Assembly: GCF_019443125.1 (NCBI RefSeq) | Contig: NZ_JAHYXK010000001.1 | Span: 186,001 to 250,000, forward strand | Reading direction: 5' to 3' | Length of the DNA stretch: 64,000 bases | From: Pontibacter aydingkolensis | GTDB lineage: Bacteria > Bacteroidota > Bacteroidia > Cytophagales > Hymenobacteraceae | Shown: positions 9,516 to 17,761 of the stretch, piece by piece | Numbering within the stretch: the first letter of the stretch is position 1 | Layout of the letters: the number at the start of each line of letters is the position of its first letter | Made by a program: the position numbers and the translations under genes | Notes under the pieces: model-generated | Told to the model about the DNA's origin: nothing | What the model saw: only the letters and a program-made list of their open reading frames with translations | The model's database searches: none

Positions 9516-10673
9516 ATGAAAGCACTTGTTTTTCACAAAATCAACGATGTACGCGTAGAGACTGTGGACGATCCCCGGATAGAGGAAAGCCGTGATGCCG
9601 TTATTCGTGTTACTTCCACAGCCATTTGTGGCTCAGACCTGCACATATTAGACGGCTTTGTGCCCCAAATGCGCAACATGGTACTCGGGCACGAGTTTAT
9701 GGGCATTGTAGAGGAAATTGGCCCCGGCGTAAATAACCTGAAGGTAGGCGATCGTGTGGTGGTACCTTTTCCGATAGCCTGCGGCACCTGCTATTTCTGC
9801 AACCACCAATGGCCCACCCAATGCGAAAACTCAAATAAAAACTATGGCCCCGACGGTGGCTTTATGACTGAAAAAGGAGCAGCTCTGTTTGGCTACACCG
9901 ATCTGTACGGTGGCTATAACGGCGGCCAGGCAGAATATGTCAGAGTACCCTATGCAGATTACGGTCCGCGCAAAGTGCCTGATAACCTTACCGACGAGCA
10001 AGTGCTTTTCCTGACAGATATTTTCCCGACAGGTTGGGCAGCCGCCGACTGGGGCAGAATTAAAGGAGGCGAAACAGTAGCCATTTTTGGCGCTGGCCCT
10101 GTAGGTATTATGGCTGCAAAATCGGCCTGGTTGATGGGGGCAGGCAGGGTAGTTAACATTGATGTGCAGCAGTACCGCCTGGATATGGCAAAAAAAGCCG
10201 CTAACTCTGAAACTATACTTTGGCAAAACCAGGACCAGGTAGTAGAACTGATCCGAAGCATGACCGAGGGCCGCGGAGCCGATGTTTGTATAGATGCCGT
10301 GGGCATGGAAGCAGACCGTAGTTTCCTGGACAAAGCCAAAGCCGTGTTTAACGTTGAGAAAGGCACACCAAAGGTACTGGAAACCTGCCTAAGAGCCGTA
10401 AAAAGAACAGGCATTGTAAGTGTAGTGGGCGTATATGGCTCAGCCTTCGACAATTTCCCAATCTATCGCTGGTTTGATAAAGGCGTAACGTTGATGGGAA
10501 CACAGGCACCGGTGCAAACTTATATAGACCACCTGCTAAACCTGGTGCAGGAAGGAAAAGTAGTGTTAGACGACATTATTACGCACACCTTGCCACTAGA
10601 GCAGGCTGCACACGGCTACGAGATATTCAAAAAGAAAGAAGACAACTGTGTAAAGGTTGTGCTTAAACCTTAG
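9516..10673 (+). CDS. zinc-dependent alcohol dehydrogenase (formaldehyde dehydrogenase-like)
   Basis: A medium-chain dehydrogenase/reductase of 385 residues. Catalytic zinc ligands include C38 (CGSDLH) and H59 (GHEFMG). Structural zinc cysteines are C89, C92, C95 and C103. The Rossmann motif GAGPVG lies at 192-197. The insertion after the structural zinc loop and the long segment LDKAKAVFNVEKGTPKVLETCLRAVKRTG place it with the glutathione-independent or FdhA-like formaldehyde dehydrogenase group widespread in soil bacteria. It catalyses NAD(P)-linked alcohol or aldehyde oxidation; the true substrate is uncertain. A hairpin terminator follows. Confidence 0.85.
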   Translation: MKALVFHKINDVRVETVDDPRIEESRDAVIRVTSTAICGSDLHILDGFVPQMRNMVLGHEFMGIVEEIGPGVNNLKVGDRVVVPFPIACGTCYFCNHQWPTQCENSNKNYGPDGGFMTEKGAALFGYTDLYGGYNGGQAEYVRVPYADYGPRKVPDNLTDEQVLFLTDIFPTGWAAADWGRIKGGETVAIFGAGPVGIMAAKSAWLMGAGRVVNIDVQQYRLDMAKKAANSETILWQNQDQVVELIRSMTEGRGADVCIDAVGMEADRSFLDKAKAVFNVEKGTPKVLETCLRAVKRTGIVSVVGVYGSAFDNFPIYRWFDKGVTLMGTQAPVQTYIDHLLNLVQEGKVVLDDIITHTLPLEQAAHGYEIFKKKEDNCVKVVLKP

Positions 10674-10691
10674 TTCTGATTTTCTCAGCGT

Positions 10692-10721
10692 GAAAAGGGA
10701 GCCAATTGTGTCTCCCTTTTC
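10692..10721 (+). terminator. intrinsic terminator after the alcohol dehydrogenase
   Basis: The stem GAAAAGGGAG/CTCCCTTTTC is 19 bases after the stop codon and is followed by a T-rich run. Confidence 0.7.
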
Positions 10722-10847
10722 TATTTAGTAGTAGTGTGTCGGTAAAAACAAAGTATAAACTAATACCTCAGTCAGGCCACAAACAATGCGCTAATATTAC
10801 TCTATTGACTTGCCAATTGCGCATCCGTAATCTATTTGCTACTTTAG

Positions 10848-12134
10848 ATGCACATGAAGCTCAAAATTGCCTACTCGATCAGTTATTTCCCGGCACTATC
10901 AGAAACTTATTTGCTAAACCAGCTGGCTCCGCTTTTTACTGAAGGCCACGATGTTACCATATTTTCTATTGGCCAGCCACAAAATTGGACCCGGCACGCC
11001 GTTATCGAAAAGCATGACATGCTTTCCAAAACAGTTTATCGCCCTTATATCCCCAAAAGTAAGTTCAGGAGAGCTGCCAAAGCCTTAGGGTTATTTTTAG
11101 CAAATTACCGTAGTGCGAAATACCTGCTTCCTACCTTAAATTTTATAAAGTATGGCAAGTATGCCCTTAGCCTCGATTTTTTTTACGACACCATCCCCTT
11201 TTTAAATGACAAGCAGTTTGATATTGTGCACTGTCATTTCGGCCCGAATGCCATAAAAGCGCTTAATTTCAGGGAACTTGGTTTGCTACAGGGCGAGTTG
11301 ATTACCTCTTTTCACGGGTATGATGTAAACCACCAGGAATTTCTCTCCTGGCAAAGCCATGCCTCTAGAAAAGGCCTGTACAAAGACCTGGTAAAAGTGT
11401 GCAAACTTTACACTGTAAACTCGCTTTACATCAAGCAGAAAGCGATTAAGCTGGGCATTCCGGAATCCTGCATAAAGTATCTGCCAGAAGGCTTTGAAAG
11501 TATAAAATTCACTCCTGACTCCAGAAGTAAAACAGCAGCGCCAGTTATGCTTACAGTTGCCCGCCTTACCGAGTTTAAAGGACTAAAGTATAGCATTCAG
11601 GCTGTAGCAAACTTACTGCCGGCTTACCCCAACCTGCAGTATCACATACTTGGCGAGGGCGAACAGCGCCAGGTGTTAGAGCAACTGATCAAAGAACGTA
11701 ACCTGACAGAGCATGTATTTCTGCACGGAGCCGCCACCCAGGAGCAGGTTCTGGAATATTACAACAAAGCAGCTATATTCGTCTTAGCTGGAGTTCAGGA
11801 CGATAATGGCGAGGTAGAAGCCCAGGGATTGGTGGTGCAGGAAGCGCAAAGTATGGGGCTACCTTTAGTAGTTACAGATGCCGGAGGTATCCCTGAGGGT
11901 ATGCTGTCTGGCAAATCAGGGTTTGTAGTGCCCCAGAAAGATGTACAAGCCATCTCCGGAAAAATAGACTATCTGCTTGCACACCCGCACATCGGAGAAG
12001 AAATGGGAAAAGTTGGCCGCGCTTATGTAAAACAGAACTTCGACAACCAGGTGCTGCACCAAAGGCTGATGTCACTTTATTATGGGTTGCTAAATAAAGA
12101 CCAGCTGCAAAGATCCGCTGCTATTTCAGGCTAA
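10848..12134 (+). CDS. group 1 glycosyltransferase (GT4), exopolysaccharide type
   Basis: The 428-residue GT-B enzyme begins KIAYSISYFPALSETYLLNQL, the N-terminal signature of colanic-acid-type glycosyltransferases (WcaL-like). The C-terminal domain has LTVARLTEFKGLKYSI, the donor phosphate-binding region, and EAQGLVVQEAQSMGLPLVVTDAGGIPE with the E-x7-E motif of family GT4. It likely transfers a sugar to a lipid-linked or polysaccharide acceptor at the cytoplasmic membrane. ATG 10854 is an alternative start. It ends 14 bases into the flippase gene on the other strand, suggesting a two-gene surface polysaccharide module. Confidence 0.87.
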   Translation: MHMKLKIAYSISYFPALSETYLLNQLAPLFTEGHDVTIFSIGQPQNWTRHAVIEKHDMLSKTVYRPYIPKSKFRRAAKALGLFLANYRSAKYLLPTLNFIKYGKYALSLDFFYDTIPFLNDKQFDIVHCHFGPNAIKALNFRELGLLQGELITSFHGYDVNHQEFLSWQSHASRKGLYKDLVKVCKLYTVNSLYIKQKAIKLGIPESCIKYLPEGFESIKFTPDSRSKTAAPVMLTVARLTEFKGLKYSIQAVANLLPAYPNLQYHILGEGEQRQVLEQLIKERNLTEHVFLHGAATQEQVLEYYNKAAIFVLAGVQDDNGEVEAQGLVVQEAQSMGLPLVVTDAGGIPEGMLSGKSGFVVPQKDVQAISGKIDYLLAHPHIGEEMGKVGRAYVKQNFDNQVLHQRLMSLYYGLLNKDQLQRSAAISG

Positions 12135-13545
12135 ATTGTCTGCCTAAGTATAAATACCCGACTCCGGCACAAACCCCTGTTACAGCACTAAGTATAACTT
12201 TATACCCCAGTCCAATATCTTTTAACACATACACCACCACCAACGCGACAATATTTACCGATAGCCACACCCATGGGTAGTAATTAACCTCAGCCACCTG
12301 TTTGTACTCCTTCAAAGCATAACCGGAGTATCCCATATACATTAAGGCTATAAAAGTTGTAATGGCTGCAGCCTCTATACCATAAAGTGGAATAAAGATC
12401 AGGTTTAAAACTACATTGCCCGCACCAGCCACTGTGGATACTTTCCAGAGCACCTTGGTATGCTCCCGGTAGGTAAGCAGGTTTACAGCACCCAGGTACA
12501 TAGGCCGGTAGCTATAGCCCATCATTATGATAATAGCCAGCGGGTAGGCCTGCTGTAGTTCTTCGTTCCTGATCAAAAGTATAAAAAGCTCCCTCAGCCA
12601 CAGGCAAAGTATAAAGGTTGCACCCAGAAAAAATATCTGCAAGGCAAATGTCATACTTCGGGCCTGCCTGGCAGCATGTAAGTCTTCGCGCGACTTTGAA
12701 TAGAATTGAAGGTAAAACGGCGCGGCTGCCTGCACCACTGAGTTAGAGGCTGCCATAAAGTATAAACCAAAGCTGGAGGCAATGTTGTACAAACCAATGC
12801 GGGGCACGGGCACTTTCAGCAGGTCCAGTACCAACCGGTCAGATGTATCGAGCAGGAAAAAAGAGAAATGGTGCGGAATAACAGGAAGCGATAATTTTAG
12901 GGAGGTTTTAATGCGCTTCCATTTATAGTTAAAGATCGGCCACATCTTTTCTACAAAGTATAAGGGATAACTATAAAGTATAAACCCAACAAGCATACCG
13001 GCGGCATTGGCGTAAAACCAACCCATATACCCCATTTTCAGGTAGGCTATTGTATAAATATTAAGCGCAACTGTGGTAACGCCAACCACAAAAGAACGCA
13101 CCGCAACCGGCAACGGCCGCTGAGAAATCTGGAACAAAAACATGGCCTGATACTCCGTTACACCGAACAGTACCACCGGCAACACATTTAAGGCAAGCAA
13201 CTCCCACTTGTCTGCAGCTGCCTCGGCAGGTATGCCCCACCACAGCACCGCGCCAAGTATAAACCCGTAAAGTATGGCCCAAACAGATAAAAAGCCATGC
13301 AGTTGCCGCCATACCCATTTATAACGCGACGGGTGCTTGGAGTAGCTGTTTACCATAACCACCGAAAGCCCCAAAGAAAAAATAGTGTTCAGTGCTACCG
13401 TGTAGGCTGTAATCACACCGGCAACGCCATAGTCCAGCGTGGTAAGGTAGGGTGTGATAATGGGTAGTGCAAAAATACCAGCCATCCGGGGCACTTGTGC
13501 CGCCAGCCCATAAATTGCCGCATGTGACAGTAACTTCCGAAGCAT
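12121..13545 (-). CDS. polysaccharide flippase-like membrane protein (MOP superfamily)
   Basis: The 474-residue protein has about 12-14 hydrophobic helices spread over its whole length. The N-terminus (LSHAAIYGLAAQVPRMAGIFALPIITPYLTTLDYGVAGVITA) is typical of Wzx/oligosaccharide flippases of the MOP superfamily. These proteins move undecaprenyl-linked oligosaccharides across the inner membrane. The partner glycosyltransferase is convergent and overlaps by 14 bases. The gene contains about eight AAGTATA copies, one per 180 bases, most in the TATACTT sense when read along the coding strand. No wzy or wzz is in the window. Confidence 0.83.
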   Translation of the reverse strand: MLRKLLSHAAIYGLAAQVPRMAGIFALPIITPYLTTLDYGVAGVITAYTVALNTIFSLGLSVVMVNSYSKHPSRYKWVWRQLHGFLSVWAILYGFILGAVLWWGIPAEAAADKWELLALNVLPVVLFGVTEYQAMFLFQISQRPLPVAVRSFVVGVTTVALNIYTIAYLKMGYMGWFYANAAGMLVGFILYSYPLYFVEKMWPIFNYKWKRIKTSLKLSLPVIPHHFSFFLLDTSDRLVLDLLKVPVPRIGLYNIASSFGLYFMAASNSVVQAAAPFYLQFYSKSREDLHAARQARSMTFALQIFFLGATFILCLWLRELFILLIRNEELQQAYPLAIIIMMGYSYRPMYLGAVNLLTYREHTKVLWKVSTVAGAGNVVLNLIFIPLYGIEAAAITTFIALMYMGYSGYALKEYKQVAEVNYYPWVWLSVNIVALVVVYVLKDIGLGYKVILSAVTGVCAGVGYLYLGRQFSLK

Positions 13546-13713
13546 CGCTTAAAATTATACTTTAATTCCAAGCCTTTCTCCAATACTGCATAATTTTCGT
13601 ATTTTACAGACCCGGCCGGAATTAAGAAGGCCAGTCTGGCCCAAATTTACCTGCCTGCGGTTGGCATGCATTGCACTTTTAAGAGAAGCAAAAGCAAAAG
13701 CCTAAAATTTTAG

Positions 13714-13721
13714 TATATTTG
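13714..13721 (+). promoter_or_regulatory. candidate -7 promoter box for the ricT-gldH pair
   Basis: TATATTTG matches TAnnTTTG, 58 bases before the GTG start of the PSP1 gene. Confidence 0.5.
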
Positions 13722-13763
13722 TTAATTAACAGAATCAGAAAACAAGAATAGCCTGGCTATTAT

Positions 13764-13770
13764 AAGGAGA
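13764..13770 (+). promoter_or_regulatory. strong Shine-Dalgarno site that fixes the GTG start
   Basis: AAGGAGA lies 8 bases before GTG 13779. Clear SD sites are rare in this window, so this one supports the GTG codon as the true start of the PSP1 gene. Confidence 0.75.
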
Positions 13771-13778
13771 TATATAAA

Positions 13779-15332
13779 GTGGGATGTAGTTCATGTTCTA
13801 GTGGCGGATGCGGCACCAAACCAGGTGGCTGCAAAAGCAACGGCGGCTGTAGCACGGGTGGCTGCAATCGTTTAAACGTTTTCGACTGGCTCAGCGATAT
13901 GGAATTACCCGTTTCGTTTGAGGAGTTCGACATTGTTGAGATAAGATTTAAAGGAGGTCGTAAAGACTTCTATCGCAATAACAACAGGCTGGAGTTAACA
14001 ACCGGCGACGCCGTGGTAGTAGATGTGCCAAACGGCCATCACATTGGCTTTGTATCGTTAAAAGGCGAATTAGTGCGCCTGCAGATGATGAAGAAGAAGG
14101 TAGACAACAATGAAGAGATTCGCAGCATCTACCGCATCGCCAATGAAAAGGACATGGAGAAGTTTAACGAGGTGCGAGACCTTGAAGGAACCACCATGTA
14201 CCGTAGCCGCGAGATAATCCAGCAACTGGGGCTTAAAATGAAGCTCTCGGATGTAGAGTACCAGGCCGACAAGAGCAAGGCAACTTTCTACTACTCCGCC
14301 GACGACCGTGTGGATTTCCGTGATCTGATCAGGAAACTCGCCGAGGAGTTTAAAGTGCGTATCGAGATGCGACAGATAAGCCTGCGCCACGAGGCCGGCC
14401 GTTTGGGAGGTATCGGCTCGTGCGGTCGTGAGCTTTGCTGCTCTACCTGGCTAACTGATTTCAAGAGCGTTTCTACCACAGCTGCGCGTTACCAGAACCT
14501 TTCGCTTAACCCAAGCAAGCTTTCGGGCCAGTGCGGCAGACTTAAATGCTGCCTTAACTATGAGCTCGAAACCTATATGAATGCGTTAAAGGATATCCCA
14601 ACCGTAAACCGCCCACTGCAGACACAGCAGGGCGACGCCATACTTCAGAAAACGGATATCTTTAAACGCATGATGTGGTTCGGCTACAAAGGTGACAACA
14701 ACTGGTATGCAGTACCGGTAGAGCGTGTGCAGGAGATACAGGAACTTAATGCCAAAGGCGTTGCCGTAGAGGCCCTCGTACTGGTAAAAGAAGAAGAGCA
14801 GCCGAAGCAGAACGAGTTTGTAGCGCAGGTAGAAGGCAGCCTGGAACGCCTGGATGATAAGTTCAAGAGCAAAAAGAAGAAAAAGAAGAAAAAGAAAAAG
14901 CCAGGCGCACCAGCTGATCAGGCTGCAACTGAGGATCCTAAACAACAAAAAGAAAGACCTGAGAGAAAGCAGGAGCAGCCCGAACGTGGCGAAAAAAGTG
15001 AGCAGGACCAAAGACCGCGCAAGCAAAAGCCTTTCAAAAACAAAAATAAGGACCGGGAAAACCGTCCACCTCGCGAAGGCAAGGCATCAGGAGAAGTTAG
15101 GGAGCAACGCGAACCTAGAGAGCCAAGAGGTGAGCAGCGCGAAGGCAGAGAGCAAAGGGAACGTCGCGGAAACAGACCTCCGCGTACTCCAAGGCCAGAT
15201 GGCCAGCCAGGTGCCGCTGCACCTGCTGCCGGACAGGAACGAAGCCCGGACCAAAAGCCTAAGAAGCGTAGAAAGCCGTTTAAAGGCAAGAAACCAGATC
15301 AGGAATCTAAACCGCCGCGCACCGATGCATAA
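13779..15332 (+). CDS. ricT: PSP1/RicT domain iron-sulfur protein with long charged tail
   Basis: The gene starts with GTG behind a strong SD site. The N-terminus is unusually Cys-rich (C3, C6, C11, C18, C24, C29 within Gly/Ser linkers). The PSP1 domain covers about 55-310 and has GSCGRELCCSTW (about 214-225) and CGRLKCC (about 251-257), the Cys sets of RicT/YaaT. In Bacillus subtilis RicT is part of an Fe-S complex affecting RNA processing and development. After residue 360 comes a run of about a dozen Lys, then about 140 residues rich in Lys, Arg, Glu, Pro and Gln, probably disordered and nucleic-acid binding. The last 8 bases overlap gldH. The symbol is by homology; the Bacteroidota role is not established. 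Confidence 0.85.
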   Translation: MGCSSCSSGGCGTKPGGCKSNGGCSTGGCNRLNVFDWLSDMELPVSFEEFDIVEIRFKGGRKDFYRNNNRLELTTGDAVVVDVPNGHHIGFVSLKGELVRLQMMKKKVDNNEEIRSIYRIANEKDMEKFNEVRDLEGTTMYRSREIIQQLGLKMKLSDVEYQADKSKATFYYSADDRVDFRDLIRKLAEEFKVRIEMRQISLRHEAGRLGGIGSCGRELCCSTWLTDFKSVSTTAARYQNLSLNPSKLSGQCGRLKCCLNYELETYMNALKDIPTVNRPLQTQQGDAILQKTDIFKRMMWFGYKGDNNWYAVPVERVQEIQELNAKGVAVEALVLVKEEEQPKQNEFVAQVEGSLERLDDKFKSKKKKKKKKKKPGAPADQAATEDPKQQKERPERKQEQPERGEKSEQDQRPRKQKPFKNKNKDRENRPPREGKASGEVREQREPREPRGEQREGREQRERRGNRPPRTPRPDGQPGAAAPAAGQERSPDQKPKKRRKPFKGKKPDQESKPPRTDA

Positions 15333-15804
15333 AATCCTAGTGTTGTGGGCAGTATCTCTTCTGCTTTTACTAAGCAGCTGCGACCCTGCCCGTGTATACG
15401 AGCAGAACGTAACGCTGCCCGATGGTAACTGGCAGATAGACAATGCTCCTGTTTTTGAGTTCGAGATACAGGATACTACCAAGGCTTATGATGTATACTT
15501 TAACGTACGCTATAACTTGGAGTACGATTACTATAACCTGTACCTGCGCCACCAACTGGTAGGCTCGGACAGCACAGAGCTATCTTCCAAATTGCATGAA
15601 ATATTGCTGATGGATGCTAAAACAGGCAAACCCATTGGCAAAGGCTCCAGCGACACGTTCGACTTGCAGGCCCTGGCGCTGGATAACATTAAGTTCGGAA
15701 AAGCAGGTAAGTATAGCCTGAAGTTAACACAGTATATGCGCCGCGATCCGTTGCCTCATATTATGGCTGTTGGTATCCGGGTTGCTGAGAGTAAAGCTGA
15801 GTAA
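15325..15804 (+). CDS. gldH: gliding motility lipoprotein GldH
   Basis: The start is ATG 15325, inside the end of the PSP1 gene, because it gives a lipoprotein signal MHKILVLWAVSLLLLLSSC with the lipobox Cys at residue 19. A much longer ORF in the same frame begins at 14854 but overlaps the PSP1 tail and is not credible. The mature part (DPARVYEQNVTLPDGNWQ ... IGKGSSDTFDLQ ... LKLTQYMRRDPLPHIMAVGIRV) matches the GldH family, a membrane-anchored protein needed for gliding in Flavobacterium johnsoniae. The ricT-gldH order is common in Bacteroidota. A terminator follows. Confidence 0.92.
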   Translation: MHKILVLWAVSLLLLLSSCDPARVYEQNVTLPDGNWQIDNAPVFEFEIQDTTKAYDVYFNVRYNLEYDYYNLYLRHQLVGSDSTELSSKLHEILLMDAKTGKPIGKGSSDTFDLQALALDNIKFGKAGKYSLKLTQYMRRDPLPHIMAVGIRVAESKAE

Positions 15805-15824
15805 AATTCTCATAACTTTATAGA

Positions 15825-15860
15825 GCAAAGCCCCGTGCATAAAAGTGCACAGGGCTTTTT
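15825..15860 (+). terminator. intrinsic terminator after gldH
   Basis: A hairpin of GCAAAGCCCCGTGCA paired with TGCACAGGGCTTTTTGC, ending in a T run, 20 bases after the gldH stop codon. Confidence 0.75.
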
Positions 15861-15980
15861 GCTTTTATGCCCGTTTTACGTAGCTTATAATAACAGGTAC
15901 ACTGTAAAGTTATCAGCAACAAAACTCATACTTCATAAGTATCTCATTAGCACGCATACTATACAAGCACCATAAGCAGC

Positions 15981-17081
15981 ATGAAATCCACTCTTATAAT
16001 ATTAGGTTTTATATTTACCCTTTTCTCTTTTCTTCCTTTCATAAAATCACCCCTTTGGTGGATAAGGGTTCTGGACTTTCCGCGTTTGCACGTTGCAATT
16101 ATTCTGTCCGCTATACTTATAACTTATGTAGCTATGTATGGCCTCGGCGACACTTCCGAAAAAACCATGCTTGCAATTTGGTTAGTTGCCATCATAAATG
16201 AGATCAGGTATATCTTCTGGTTTACGCCTGTTGCGCGGGTAGAGGCATTGCGAAGCGAGCAGAAGCATCCGGCAAATGCCTTTACACTGATGATCGCCAA
16301 CGTGCGGATGGTGAACAAGGAACATCAGAAATTTAAAGAACTGGTACTGAAAGAGAACCCGGACATGCTCATTATGAACGAGCCCGACGAAGCATGGCAT
16401 GAGAGTGTGCGTAAGGAGTTTGATGCGCGTTTTCCTTACTCTATTAAAAAGCCGCTGGATAATACCTATGGCATGTTATTCTGGAGCAAATTTAAGCTGC
16501 ACGATAGCGAGATAAGATTTTTAGTGGAGGATGATATACCTTCTTTTTATACAGTGGTAGAAATGCCAAGCGGCAAAAAGTTTGACTTATTTACAGTACA
16601 CCCACAACCGCCACGCCTGATGCAAAACACCGAAACCCGCGAGGCAGAGCTTCTTATTGTAGCCAAACAGGCCAAGTCCACAAAGTATCCGAGTGTGGTT
16701 GCCGGCGACCTGAACGATGTAGCCTGGTCCAGCACCACAAAGCTGTTTAAGAAGATAAGCCGCATGCTGGACCCGCGCGTGGGCCGTGGGTTTTACAACA
16801 CCTACAATGCACTTATTCCACTTTTCCGGTACCCCCTTGATCACGTTTTCTATGATCCGGAATTCAGGCTGCTTAGCTTAAGAAGATTAAACAAGTTTGG
16901 CTCGGATCATTTCCCGATGGCCATCAGCTTAAACTATGAACCCTTAACCGAGGACGAGCAGAAACCGCCAAAAGCAGATCACGAAGACAAAGAAGAGGCT
17001 GAAGAGTTGATAGAAGAGGGACTGGAGAAAGGCGAAGAACTAAACCACGAAAAACAGGAGAATGGCGGCCAGAAGCACTAA
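15981..17081 (+). CDS. membrane-anchored endonuclease/exonuclease/phosphatase-fold protein
   Basis: The 366-residue product has three hydrophobic helices in the first 75 residues, then an EEP (DNase I-like) domain from about 95 to 315. Visible motifs are IANVRMVN, the metal-binding N-E region (LIMNEPDEA), VVAGDLNDVAWS with the conserved D-x-N, and a final GSDHFPM with the catalytic SDH. The C-terminal 45 residues are highly acidic and Lys-rich. Such proteins (YafD-like) are predicted to act in the periplasm as hydrolases of phosphodiesters, nucleic acid or lipid head groups. The substrate is unknown. Confidence 0.82.
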   Translation: MKSTLIILGFIFTLFSFLPFIKSPLWWIRVLDFPRLHVAIILSAILITYVAMYGLGDTSEKTMLAIWLVAIINEIRYIFWFTPVARVEALRSEQKHPANAFTLMIANVRMVNKEHQKFKELVLKENPDMLIMNEPDEAWHESVRKEFDARFPYSIKKPLDNTYGMLFWSKFKLHDSEIRFLVEDDIPSFYTVVEMPSGKKFDLFTVHPQPPRLMQNTETREAELLIVAKQAKSTKYPSVVAGDLNDVAWSSTTKLFKKISRMLDPRVGRGFYNTYNALIPLFRYPLDHVFYDPEFRLLSLRRLNKFGSDHFPMAISLNYEPLTEDEQKPPKADHEDKEEAEELIEEGLEKGEELNHEKQENGGQKH

Positions 17082-17093
17082 CATCAGGCAGAA

Positions 17094-17122
17094 AAAAACC
17101 CGCTCAGCAACTGAGCGGGTTA
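17094..17122. terminator. bidirectional terminator between the EEP gene and csp
   Basis: The stem AACCCGCTCAG/CTGAGCGGGTT with a four-base loop is flanked by an A tract on the left and TTAAAATA on the right. It can serve both convergent genes. Confidence 0.75.
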
Positions 17123-17163
17123 AAATAGATGAATGATGCCTTGCGGCAAAATATGGTTACAAC

Positions 17164-17355
17164 TTAGATTTTCTCTACGTTGATTGCATTCAATCCTTTT
17201 TTGCCATCCTTAACTTCATAAGACACATGGTCGTTTTCGCGGATCTCATGGATCAGACCTGTCTGATGCACGAAAATTTCCTGGTTTGTGTCGTCGGCTA
17301 CTATGAAACCGAAACCTTTTGATACGTTAAAGAATTTTACTTTACCTGTCTTCAT
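17164..17355 (-). CDS. cold shock domain protein, CspA family
   Basis: A 63-residue single cold-shock domain that binds single-stranded RNA and DNA and melts RNA structure. RNP1 KGFGFI (13-18) and RNP2 IFVHQ (27-31) are intact. The final NAINVEKI is typical of short Bacteroidota Csp proteins. The gene carries no AAGTATA motif. It is divergent from the SYGQ-rich low-complexity gene, so both share the 406-base spacer as upstream region. Confidence 0.95.
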   Translation of the reverse strand: MKTGKVKFFNVSKGFGFIVADDTNQEIFVHQTGLIHEIRENDHVSYEVKDGKKGLNAINVEKI

Positions 17356-17379
17356 TACGAAATAAATTTATTAATAAAG

Positions 17380-17387
17380 CAAAGGTA
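17380..17387 (-). promoter_or_regulatory. candidate -7 promoter box for csp
   Basis: TACCTTTG on the minus strand, 25 bases upstream of the csp ATG. The intervening leader is AT-rich and could be part of a cold-responsive 5' UTR, though I see no defined structure. Confidence 0.5.
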
Positions 17388-17746
17388 CATATTACTTTCA
17401 AAATTACTAGTACCCTTAAAAAAATATTAAAAAGTACACCATCAGCTACTTACATAAGTATAAGTTAAACCGCAGCCATTTTAAGCCTTACTTTCAAGTA
17501 AGTAAAACCTGCTGCAATCTCACCCTGGCTCTTTCCTAATATCACCTTACTCCTCTACCCTTATACTTCGATATTGAAATAACCAACTACCGTGGGGTTC
17601 GTATAGCTAAAACGTTCTGTTACATTAAAAAAAGGCATCACTACCAACTATTTGGAGCAGGTGCTGTCCATAACAGAATCCACATCTGCCGTCCCTGTGG
17701 CTTACATGTGTGGGGCATGCAACAAACTTAATTTTTAACAATAAAC
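17388..17746. other. spacer between csp and the low-complexity gene
   Basis: About 360 bases without a credible ORF. It has AT-rich stretches, two AAGTATA-type copies and a small inverted repeat of the form CTTACTTTCAAGTAAG. It probably holds the promoters of both divergent genes and a long leader for the low-complexity gene, but I cannot place a promoter for the latter. Confidence 0.5.
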
Positions 17747-17752
17747 AAGGAG
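17747..17752 (+). promoter_or_regulatory. strong Shine-Dalgarno site of the low-complexity gene
   Basis: AAGGAG lies 9 bases before ATG 17762. Such a canonical site is uncommon in this window and points to efficient translation. Confidence 0.75.
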
Positions 17753-17761
17753 ATCAGAACT

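Noticed and set aside
14854..15324. Extended N-terminus for the GldH gene
   Set aside because: It overlaps the PSP1 tail and would bury the lipoprotein signal that starts at 15325.
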